Of a DNA stretch of 64,000 bases, positions 27,448-35,305 are shown piece after piece; position 1 is the first letter of the stretch, and the number at the start of each line of letters is the position of its first letter. Origin of the DNA: WRGT01 sp942493035. GTDB lineage: Bacteria; Spirochaetota; UBA4802; UBA5550. Position numbers and translations under genes: made by a program. The DNA is taken from contig OW818666.1 of assembly GCA_942493035.1 (NCBI GenBank), positions 1,550,001 to 1,614,000 of the forward strand. The letters are read 5' to 3'. Under the pieces are notes generated by a model. That model was not told the origin of the DNA. It ran no database searches and saw only the letters and a program-made list of their open reading frames with translations.

Positions 27448-28778
27448 CTGATCTTCATCCTCCTGACTCCGAAGTCCGCGGCACGGAGCAGAGGATCATA
27501 AATTTCACTAACCGGAGGGGCATATGCCATTTCAGTTCTGCAGAACTCATCAAGCGTTATTCCAAACTCTATGGCCATGCTGATAAGGTTAACCCTCTCG
27601 GCCGCGCCTCTCTCGCCGGCACACTGAGCACCGAGAATTATACCTGAATTTTTATCAAAAATAATTTTAACCGTCATATCCGAATTATCCGGATAATACT
27701 CCGGTCTTATTTTCGACGTAATTTTGCCCGAGGCCGGTTCAAAGCCCCGGGAAAGAGCTGTTGCGCTATTAAAGCCTGTACCGGCAATTTCGAACGATCC
27801 GACTCTTGTAACAAATGTTCCTGCAGTACCGCGGTATCTTTCATCAGCACCCATGACATTACCGGCTGCAGTCGTACCCTGCTTAAAGGCGGATGTAGCA
27901 AGTCTTGACAGAACCGGTTTGCCGTCTATCGAAGAGTAATTGATGATACAATCACCTGCTGCATAAATATCATCTGCGGATGTTTTCAGCATTTCGTCAG
28001 TTTTAATTCCCGATGGAATTGCTTCAATTCCGGAGTGGAGAGCAAGAGAGATATCGGGTTTAAAACCGGCAGCAATGATGGCCATGTCAGCGATTAGAGA
28101 TGTATCACTGCATATAACCTGTTTAAGACACTCGGTACCATCAACGGCTGATACAATATTCTGCTTTAAAATATCAATTCCAAGACTCTCAAGATAGCTT
28201 TCAATCATCAAAGCCATATCGGGATCAAGAATCCCGTTTAAAAGCTGATTCTCCATTTCAACTATAGTTACATTCTTATTGTGCATACGGAGGGCATAAG
28301 CTGTCTCAATCCCTATTGCACCACCGCCGACTATGACGCAGTTCTGTGCTCTTTTCATCCGCTCCTGTATAAAGGAGAGATCGCGCATCCCTGCAAAAGT
28401 AAATGCAGATAAATTCATATATCGATCGAGATTAGCTATCGGAGGAATTGATGGAGAACAGCCTGTTGAGATTATAAGTTTATCAAATTCAACTTTTATT
28501 TCACCATCAAGGGTTGATAAGGTTATAGTTTTATTTTCAGTCGAGATTTGTTCAGCTCTGCCTCGAATCTTAACTGCGCCCTGTTTGTGAAGGCTGAGAT
28601 CCAGCAGGAGATTTTCCGGTTTTATTATACCTTCAAGGGCATAGGGCAATCCGCATGGATGGAAGAGGTCTGTTTCTTTGGGATCAATAATCTTAACATC
28701 GGCTTTAGGGTTACTTCTCTTAATTGTCAATGCAGCAGCATAACCCGCAGATCCGAAACCGCATATTACAAATTTCAT
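27444..28778 (-). CDS. CoA-disulfide-reductase/NADH-oxidase-like flavoprotein
   Basis: 444 residues from ATG 28778 (preceded by GGGGTGATT; GTG 28784 is an alternative). It is a class of pyridine-nucleotide-disulfide oxidoreductase with FAD motif GFGSAGYAAA, a second dinucleotide site VIVGGGAIGIETAYAL, and ATSAFKQGTTAAGNV near the end. A single redox Cys42 lies in FHPCGLPYALEG, the signature of CoA-disulfide reductases and NADH oxidases/peroxidases. Lipoamide dehydrogenases instead carry CxxxxC, which is absent. As first gene of the glycine-cleavage operon it might reoxidise dihydrolipoyl-GcvH indirectly or protect thiols, but no lpd lies in this window. Confidence 0.85.
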   Translation of the reverse strand: MKFVICGFGSAGYAAALTIKRSNPKADVKIIDPKETDLFHPCGLPYALEGIIKPENLLLDLSLHKQGAVKIRGRAEQISTENKTITLSTLDGEIKVEFDKLIISTGCSPSIPPIANLDRYMNLSAFTFAGMRDLSFIQERMKRAQNCVIVGGGAIGIETAYALRMHNKNVTIVEMENQLLNGILDPDMALMIESYLESLGIDILKQNIVSAVDGTECLKQVICSDTSLIADMAIIAAGFKPDISLALHSGIEAIPSGIKTDEMLKTSADDIYAAGDCIINYSSIDGKPVLSRLATSAFKQGTTAAGNVMGADERYRGTAGTFVTRVGSFEIAGTGFNSATALSRGFEPASGKITSKIRPEYYPDNSDMTVKIIFDKNSGIILGAQCAGERGAAERVNLISMAIEFGITLDEFCRTEMAYAPPVSEIYDPLLRAADFGVRRMKIR

Positions 28779-28816
28779 AATCACCCCGCATACAAATATA
28801 ACATTTGATTACATAT

Positions 28817-28845
28817 ATTATAATATAGCGGGGATGACTTTTCAA
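28817..28845 (-). promoter_or_regulatory. promoter of the glycine-cleavage operon
   Basis: On the minus strand TTGAAA (28845-28840) and TATAAT (28822-28817) are separated by exactly 17 bases. Transcription would start near 28810, giving a leader of only about 30 bases before ATG 28778. No room exists for a glycine riboswitch. Confidence 0.75.
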
Positions 28846-28890
28846 TTATTGCTGTTTATTTATAATAACTTTTTTAAATTAAACCATCCC

Positions 28891-29068
28891 GCAAAGCCCC
28901 CGCACCCCCGGAGGGGGCAAAACAATATTGATTAAAGCTAATGATTTCAATGATTATAATAGAGGACTCTATACTGAAGTCCCCCTCCGATTTAGGGGAT
29001 TTAGGGGGCTGTATTAAATCTGGGTACAAGTCAGCCCCCCGAAGGGGGCGGAGATATATATGTTCAGG
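28891..29068. repeat. cluster of GC-rich repeat fragments
   Basis: Three short GC-rich pieces sit in a gene-free gap: a GCCCCC...GGGGGC hairpin (28896-28918); CCCCCTCCGATTTAGGGGAT followed by TTAGGGGGC (28979-29009), related to the pair around the DUF559 gene at 60436 and 60887; and AGCCCCCCGAAGGGGGCG (29033-29050). The fragments look like relics of a dispersed repeat. Nothing coding is seen here. Confidence 0.6.
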
Positions 29069-29086
29069 AATAATTGCTGACTTTTT

Positions 29087-30919
29087 TTATTCTAAAATCT
29101 TCTCTCTTTTAAATACATCAGCAGCATAATGCCAGTAACCGTCTACTCCATGTCTCTTTTTGAGATAATACCACCACTCGGCTCCCCAGAGATAGTAGAC
29201 ATCATAACGGCATTCAAGAGCGTAATTTACATTTTCTCTGAAATCCTTCATGCTGAAGTTTTCAATCTGTTCATTCATGGTCATTTCAAAAATCTGCTTA
29301 TCTCCCCAGGGTTCTGTCCCCAGTTCTATAATGATGAAGTTCTGATCCGGTTTACCTGTAAAAAACTGCACAATGTCCCGCTTTAAAGGATAGATTTCCG
29401 GTGTGATCGGATATGTAAACTCGCCGAAGAACCGGCTGTGAACTTTTCTGTAAAGTGTTGTGCCGAAAATATTCCCCCTTTTTGCAGCCCTGTACCAGTC
29501 TCCAAACTCTCCTCCATCTGTGAGAAGTATCTTTCTGCCGGGATCAAGAATTCTTACAGTATCTATTTCTGATTCGAGAAGATTCTTATCCGCTTTAGGG
29601 CACTCTCCGAAGTGAAGGAATGGTTCATTCTCAACCTGCCAGTATAGAATGTTCCGGTATCCGCGGTAACGTTTTACAACCTTTTTCATAAAAGGGATAA
29701 GATCCTTTTTCGGATCGGCCCATTTCGGGATGTGGCACTCGGGCCATCTTGGAACACGCTGACCCACTGCAAGGATAACAGGTGTTTTATATTCAGCAGC
29801 AATTCTCATCTGAAGATCAAGACTTCTGAAATCATAAACCCCTTTTCTCTTTTCAATTCTATCCCAGTATGTAACAAGCCGTACACCCTGAGGTTTCAGC
29901 TCCTTTAATATGGCCCGAAGGGTTTCACCTGTATCGAGCTTAAGATCCTCAGCCATCATATCTGAAAAAGTGACCCCCCATGTTACATCAGTGGTCCGGG
30001 GAAGCGGTATAGCCTCATAATAACTCTGAATACCGAGAATTGAAAGTCCACCCACGATGAGTATCGTAGCTATCGCTTTAGTAAATATTTTCGATCCCTG
30101 TATAGATTCTTTCAGAAGATCGGGACGGATTTTTGTTATCAGATAGGCAAGGAAAAAAACAAGAACATATCTGAAACCATTAATCGATTCTATAATAGCC
30201 GGATGATCCTCAAGTTTGATTGCATAAAAAAGGAGAAGTGAACCTGAACCTGCAAGAATTCTGCTGGCAAAATATAAAGTTTTATTCCGTGGTGTTGTAC
30301 TCTTTGAAGTAGAGAGTATACTCCGCCGGAGAGACGGTACAGCAAGCATGGATACACCAATCAGCAACGTTGCCGTTTTCATTAAAGCGTAACCGGTTGA
30401 GAAATTTGCAGTATGATCGAAAACAATTTTCTCAAGTATATTTGTACTTCCGGTGAAGAGCGATGCAAGTATAGTCCAGAGAAAAAGTTCCTTCAGCTTT
30501 GCTCTCTCTGAAAAGAACAGCGTAAATCCTCCAAGAAGAAGAAGAGCAAAGCCAATAGCCTCAGATGAATTAAGTGAACTAAGTACAAAAATTTCACCTA
30601 TAAGAAATGTAGCAAGAGGAGCAAATCCGCCCACAACAGGAACCGCCTCAGAAGCCTCGCCTCTCGATAAAACCTGATAATAGCAGATAAGCATAAGTAT
30701 AAACGATAATGCAGCAAGAAAAACAATACCGAAAGTCTTCAGATCGGGTAGCTTAAATCCGAAGAAGAAAAATACCATTCCGAAACTCCCCATAACCGTT
30801 ATCCAGAATACATAGGGAACAACTTTAATCTCGCCATGCTCTCCGAAGAAGATTTTATCTATTATAAGAGAGACTCCAAAAAATATCTGCGCTATAAATG
30901 CGGCTGAAACACCTGTCAT
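29087..30919 (-). CDS. EamA-type transporter fused to a clan GH-A glycosidase
   Basis: A 610-residue two-part protein. Residues 1-300 carry about ten membrane helices of the EamA/DMT drug-metabolite transporter type (AVPVVGGFAPLATFLIGE is typical). Residues about 310-605 are a TIM-barrel glycosidase of clan GH-A, with acid/base candidate E in YWQVENEPF (near 432) and nucleophile candidate E in IIIELGTEPWG (near 531). The reading frame through the joint (near GGLSILGIQSYY) is continuous. It follows the GH1 gene by 2 bases. It may couple sugar export or import to hydrolysis at the outer face of the inner membrane; sidedness not proven. Confidence 0.82.
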   Translation of the reverse strand: MTGVSAAFIAQIFFGVSLIIDKIFFGEHGEIKVVPYVFWITVMGSFGMVFFFFGFKLPDLKTFGIVFLAALSFILMLICYYQVLSRGEASEAVPVVGGFAPLATFLIGEIFVLSSLNSSEAIGFALLLLGGFTLFFSERAKLKELFLWTILASLFTGSTNILEKIVFDHTANFSTGYALMKTATLLIGVSMLAVPSLRRSILSTSKSTTPRNKTLYFASRILAGSGSLLLFYAIKLEDHPAIIESINGFRYVLVFFLAYLITKIRPDLLKESIQGSKIFTKAIATILIVGGLSILGIQSYYEAIPLPRTTDVTWGVTFSDMMAEDLKLDTGETLRAILKELKPQGVRLVTYWDRIEKRKGVYDFRSLDLQMRIAAEYKTPVILAVGQRVPRWPECHIPKWADPKKDLIPFMKKVVKRYRGYRNILYWQVENEPFLHFGECPKADKNLLESEIDTVRILDPGRKILLTDGGEFGDWYRAAKRGNIFGTTLYRKVHSRFFGEFTYPITPEIYPLKRDIVQFFTGKPDQNFIIIELGTEPWGDKQIFEMTMNEQIENFSMKDFRENVNYALECRYDVYYLWGAEWWYYLKKRHGVDGYWHYAADVFKREKILE

Positions 30920-30921
30920 AT

Positions 30922-32154
30922 CTATATTCCCTTTTCTATTATTTCTCTATATTTGTCACAGCTCTTTACCCTGATTTTTCTGGATAGATCCTTACGGTCT
31001 ATGGCAATCAATCCGAACCTGGGCCAGAATCCTTTATCCCACTCGAAGTTATCTATAAGCGACCAGTGGAAGTAGCCTTTAACTTTTACGCCGTTTTCAA
31101 CAGCTTTCATTATACTGCGGAGAGTAAGTTCAATAAACCATGCGCGGTGTTCATCACACTCATCGGCTAATCCGTTCTCGGTAATATATACCGGAAGATT
31201 ATACTCCTTAAGATTGTTCAGCACCTGTTCAATCCCCTGAGGATATAATTCCCACCCGAGGTCTGATACAGCTTTATTTTCATTTTTATTAAATCCGTAA
31301 TTTATGCGGTTATGAAAATAGAAGTTCACACCTATATAATCTGTTTTAGACTTAACACTTTCAATAAAGTGTCTGTTCCATAAACGTTCAGCAAGTGATG
31401 TGAGCATCCTGTTAATAATACCGCCACCGGGATCAAAATTCACCATATTACATGCAGGACCTACAACCGAATCGGGGATGCGTTTTTTTATTTCATCATA
31501 TGCAAGTATATGCGATTTGATCAGAGCATTTAATGACCGCTTATACGAACCAAGTCCTTTTTTCTGAGGTGGCCAGACACCATTGAAATAGCCGTTAAAT
31601 GAATATATTTCAGGCTCGTTGATGGTAATAAAATATTTCACGTGTCCGGAAAACGCCTCTGCAAGTTTAGCTGCAAATTTTGCAAAGAGTTCAGGGAATT
31701 CAGGATTGGTTACTCCGCCGATTTCAGATAGCCATAGAGGGAGAGTCCAGTGCCACACTGTGACAAATGGTTCAATGTTTCTTTCACGCATGGCTGTAAT
31801 CATTTTACTGTAATGATTAAGCTGATCAGTGTCCCAAACTCCACGCACAGGTTCGACCCTTGACCACTCAATAGAAAAACGGTATGCGTTAATTCCGATT
31901 TTTTTCGCTATATCAAAATCTTCAGTATACCGGTTATAGTGATCAGCCGCAATACCGGAAATGTAATTAACCGGATCAATGGCGTCCATTTCAATACGGC
32001 TCCACGATGCAAGATTGCTGAATTTTACAGATTCCTCTGCCAGTCTCTCCGCGTTACGTTTTTCCCATTCACTCCAGTCATTAAGACAACCACCCTCAAC
32101 CTGATGTGATGATGTTGAAGCTCCAAAATAAAAATCCGGGGGGAACTTTTTCAT
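30922..32154 (-). CDS. GH1 beta-glucosidase-like enzyme
   Basis: A 410-residue cytoplasmic glycoside hydrolase family 1 protein. The opening FYFGASTSSHQVEGG is diagnostic. The acid/base Glu is in FITINEPEIYSF (near 178) and the nucleophile in VYITENGLADE (near 325). It is shorter than usual for the family (about 450) but both catalytic residues are present. AAGGTG precedes the ATG. It is the first gene of a two-gene operon with the EamA-glycosidase fusion, pointing to oligosaccharide use. Confidence 0.92.
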   Translation of the reverse strand: MKKFPPDFYFGASTSSHQVEGGCLNDWSEWEKRNAERLAEESVKFSNLASWSRIEMDAIDPVNYISGIAADHYNRYTEDFDIAKKIGINAYRFSIEWSRVEPVRGVWDTDQLNHYSKMITAMRERNIEPFVTVWHWTLPLWLSEIGGVTNPEFPELFAKFAAKLAEAFSGHVKYFITINEPEIYSFNGYFNGVWPPQKKGLGSYKRSLNALIKSHILAYDEIKKRIPDSVVGPACNMVNFDPGGGIINRMLTSLAERLWNRHFIESVKSKTDYIGVNFYFHNRINYGFNKNENKAVSDLGWELYPQGIEQVLNNLKEYNLPVYITENGLADECDEHRAWFIELTLRSIMKAVENGVKVKGYFHWSLIDNFEWDKGFWPRFGLIAIDRKDLSRKIRVKSCDKYREIIEKGI

Positions 32155-32235
32155 TTAGCACCTTTATGATAATAAATTTCAATCTATACATTATGCTGTA
32201 TTTTACTTTTGTCAAGATAATTAAGGGGGAGTTTA

Positions 32236-32931
32236 TTATTCATCAATAAGAGGCTTCGTTCTTAAAAACTTCTGCTGAAGAGGGATATTAAAAGTAAACC
32301 CGATGCTTGTGACATAAATATCGCGTTTAAAACCTTCATTATAACGGATGTTCTGAGTGTATCTCAATATTAAATCGATCCCTCCGCTGGTAAGACCTGC
32401 ACCGCCGGAGAAACCGTAAAGCATATCTGATTCCGCTTCTTTAATCACTGCAAAATCTAAAAAAGCAAAGGGGTGCCGGGGAATAAGGAATTGAAAAATA
32501 TTATTCATGGAATCGCGCATTACGGTAATAGGGAGTAAAACAGTTCCAATACAGCTGTTTTTAGAGATAACAGTATTTGTGATATTACTATTGTAATAAA
32601 AAAACGGTTTGATAAACATCACTCCGGCTGTACCGATAAATATTTCATTAGGAGAGTTATCCCCCTGGAAATCCGCATATGTGAATGAAGAGTTAAACAT
32701 CCATGAGTCCCTGTACTCCGGAGAATACTGAAAACCGATCAGAACCGGTATTCCATAGTTTATCTGATTCTCTTCTCCGCTGCTCTCTCCGGCCAGCATA
32801 CCTCCGGTTCCAATACTGATATATCCCGAAGCATAAAGACCGCTCTGAAGGATTACACATATAAGTATAACCGATGCAGCAGATTTAACAATTCGATTTA
32901 TATATACTTTTATAATACTATTCCGTGACAT
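32236..32931 (-). CDS. exported, probable outer-membrane beta-barrel protein
   Basis: 231 residues; an N-terminal hydrophobic signal (about 12-34, LQSGLYASG) then alternating beta strands with glycine-rich turns (YISIGTGGML, IGTVLLPITV, FSGGAGLTSG, ending SIGFTFNIPL). No family recognised. It is separated from pyk by 6 bases and lies downstream of it on the same strand, so they are cotranscribed. A small porin-like barrel is an inference. Confidence 0.6.
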   Translation of the reverse strand: MSRNSIIKVYINRIVKSAASVILICVILQSGLYASGYISIGTGGMLAGESSGEENQINYGIPVLIGFQYSPEYRDSWMFNSSFTYADFQGDNSPNEIFIGTAGVMFIKPFFYYNSNITNTVISKNSCIGTVLLPITVMRDSMNNIFQFLIPRHPFAFLDFAVIKEAESDMLYGFSGGAGLTSGGIDLILRYTQNIRYNEGFKRDIYVTSIGFTFNIPLQQKFLRTKPLIDE

Positions 32932-32937
32932 ACCGGT

Positions 32938-34365
32938 TTATATATAACTTACCTTTAAGATGTTAGTCTTCCCATGCTCATTCAGCGGAATACTTCCGAT
33001 AAAAACAACACAGTCACCTGATGACAGAAGTTTTTTATCTTTAAGAATCTTAACGGATTCCGAAATCGCCTCTTCAAGATCCTCGTACTTATTGAGATAG
33101 AATGCCCTCACTCCCCATATAAGAGTCATATACTGAAGTATCTCCATATTATTAGTAAAAGCGAAAATATCCGCCTCTGGCCTGTGGCTTGAAATTCTCA
33201 GCGCAGTATATCCCGAATGTGTAAAAGTAATAATTGCCTTTGCGTTAACCTCTCTTGCGAATGCAGATGCATTGTCGCAGATTGAATCCGCAAGGGGATG
33301 AGTGGTACCCTCTACCGGGGCATACTTCCTTATGAAACCACATCCCCGTGATTCAGTATGATATATAACTCTCTGCATATTATGAACTGTATCTACAGGA
33401 TACCTGCCGACAGATGTCTCACCGCTCAGCATAAGCGCGTCCGCTCCATCCAGAACAGCGTTGGCAACGTCATTGGATTCGGCACGCGTAGGCATAAAAT
33501 TTGTAATCATGCTCTCCATAATCTGTGTGGCAATTATAACAGGTTTGGACTGCTCTATACATTTTTGAACAATCATTTTCTGTATAAGCGGAACCTCCTC
33601 AAAGGGCATTTCAACCCCAAGATCACCCCTTGCCACCATTATACCATCAGCATTATTTATGATCTGATCAATCTCGGTAAGCGCTTCAGGCTTTTCAATC
33701 TTTGCAATAACTCCGGCTCGTCCGCCGTTCTTCTTAATCAGCTCTTTCAGTTCGCGGACATCGGAAGCCTTTCGTACAAAGGAGAGTGCAATCCAGTCAA
33801 CATCATGTTCAATGGCAAAGAGCGCATTAGAAATATCCTCCTCAGTTAGACACGGAAGTGACACCTTTGTATTAGGAAGATTAACACCTTTTTTCGATGA
33901 GAGTATCCCGCCGTAAATAACCCTGGCCTTTACACTCCCCTTTTTATCGCTCTCAATAACTTCGAGTTTAATCTTTCCATCATCAATTAGAATCATCTCA
34001 CCTGCATTTACATCAGCGGAAAATTCCTGATAGCTCATATATATCTTATCTTTATTTCCAATACACTTTTCAAATACGAAGTTGACAATATCACCCTCTG
34101 AAAGTTCAAGCCTGTTGTTTTCAATTTCACCCACACGGAGTTTCGGTCCCTGAAGATCTGCAAGAATTGAAATCTCCGAAGCTGAGACCTTGTTGAGTTC
34201 TTTGACTATATCAGAAAGCCTGAGATAATCCTCTTTCTTTGAATGAGAAAAATTTATCCTGAATACATCAACGCCCTCTTCGGCCATTCTGCTGATAACT
34301 TCCAGCGTTGAAGCTGCAGGTCCCAGCGTAGCAATTATCTTGGTTCTTGATAGTATCTTTTTCAT
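32938..34365 (-). CDS. pyk: pyruvate kinase
   Basis: 475 residues of full length. Characteristic motifs: TKIIATLGPA, RINFSHS, DLQGPKLRVGE, IAKIEKPEAL (catalytic Lys), MVARGDLGVE and the domain-closing SGETSVGRYPV. It transfers phosphate from phosphoenolpyruvate to ADP in lower glycolysis. 28 bases separate it from gpmA upstream, so these two glycolytic genes form an operon with the downstream barrel gene. Confidence 0.97.
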   Translation of the reverse strand: MKKILSRTKIIATLGPAASTLEVISRMAEEGVDVFRINFSHSKKEDYLRLSDIVKELNKVSASEISILADLQGPKLRVGEIENNRLELSEGDIVNFVFEKCIGNKDKIYMSYQEFSADVNAGEMILIDDGKIKLEVIESDKKGSVKARVIYGGILSSKKGVNLPNTKVSLPCLTEEDISNALFAIEHDVDWIALSFVRKASDVRELKELIKKNGGRAGVIAKIEKPEALTEIDQIINNADGIMVARGDLGVEMPFEEVPLIQKMIVQKCIEQSKPVIIATQIMESMITNFMPTRAESNDVANAVLDGADALMLSGETSVGRYPVDTVHNMQRVIYHTESRGCGFIRKYAPVEGTTHPLADSICDNASAFAREVNAKAIITFTHSGYTALRISSHRPEADIFAFTNNMEILQYMTLIWGVRAFYLNKYEDLEEAISESVKILKDKKLLSSGDCVVFIGSIPLNEHGKTNILKVSYI

Positions 34366-34392
34366 TGTTGACGGCTCACTTAATCATTAAAT

Positions 34393-35142
34393 TTATTTTT
34401 TAGACTTACCCTGATTCGCAACTTCAGCCATAGCCTTCGCTACATCTTCCGGATCTCCGAGATAATAGTGCTTCAGCGGTTTCATATCGTCATCGAGCTC
34501 ATATACAAGGGGCATCCCTGTGGGGATATTAAGATTTACTATATCAGTTTCAGAGATGTTGTCGAGATATTTAATCAGAGCACGGAGACTGTTCCCGTGA
34601 GCGGCAATGATTACTTTTTTACCGTCTTTAATAGCCGGTGTTATTGTCGAATGCCAGTAGGGAAGAAATCTCTCAACTGTATCTTTTAAACATTCGGTTA
34701 AAGGTATATCTTTATATTCGAGATCTTTGTAACGGGGATCTCTTGCGGGATTACGCGGATCTTTTTCATCAAGAGGCGGAGGTGGAATATCATAGCTTCT
34801 CCTCCAGATCAGAACCTGTTCCTCTCCGAATTTCTCAGCAGTTTCAGATTTGTTTAACCCCTGAAGATCTCCATAGTGACGCTCGTTAAGCCGCCATGAA
34901 TTATATACAGGAATCCACATCTGATCAAGCTCTTCCAGAACTATCCATAATGTTTTAATTGCCCGTTTAAGAACAGAGGTATAAGCAGCATCAAAAACAA
35001 AACCCTCTTTTTTAAGAACAGAACCAGCCCGCTTAGCCTCTCCATTCCCTTTGTCAGAGAGATCAACATCGGTCCACCCGGTAAACCTGTTCTCCATATT
35101 CCATAAACTTTCACCATGACGAAGAAGCACAACTTTATACAT
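34393..35142 (-). CDS. gpmA: 2,3-bisphosphoglycerate-dependent phosphoglycerate mutase
   Basis: 249 residues from ATG 35142, chosen because GGAGGTG lies 7 bases upstream; this length is standard for GpmA. The phospho-histidine is H9 in LLRHGES, the second His is in IIAAHGNSLRAL, and NERHYGDLQGLNK marks the cofactor-dependent class. It interconverts 3- and 2-phosphoglycerate. First gene of the gpmA-pyk-barrel operon. Confidence 0.97.
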   Translation of the reverse strand: MYKVVLLRHGESLWNMENRFTGWTDVDLSDKGNGEAKRAGSVLKKEGFVFDAAYTSVLKRAIKTLWIVLEELDQMWIPVYNSWRLNERHYGDLQGLNKSETAEKFGEEQVLIWRRSYDIPPPPLDEKDPRNPARDPRYKDLEYKDIPLTECLKDTVERFLPYWHSTITPAIKDGKKVIIAAHGNSLRALIKYLDNISETDIVNLNIPTGMPLVYELDDDMKPLKHYYLGDPEDVAKAMAEVANQGKSKK

Positions 35143-35193
35143 ATAATCACCTCCCATATTCAGGAAACAGCGCAATAGATGATTCGCAATTGT

Positions 35194-35241
35194 TCATAGA
35201 CTTATAGCACAACTGAGATCAGTTTTGCTATAAGTTTATGA
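35194..35241. promoter_or_regulatory. 48-bp interrupted palindrome upstream of gpmA
   Basis: Nested arms TCATA, ACTTATAGC and AACTGA on the left mirror TCAGTT, GCTATAAGT and TATGA on the right, with short mismatched spacers. It is 52 bases upstream of the gpmA ATG and could be an operator or an mRNA hairpin. Part of it (ATAAGTTTATGAGT) recurs at 11517-11530, so it may instead be a repeat. Confidence 0.45.
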
Positions 35242-35305
35242 GTGCTTACGATGATTTAATATAATGTTTTTATGCCGGAGAATCGATATTTTTTTATTAT
35301 TTATG

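Noticed and set aside
28941..29129. 62-codon plus-strand frame
   Set aside because: Covers repeat fragments in the gap before the transporter-glycosidase gene; no start signals.
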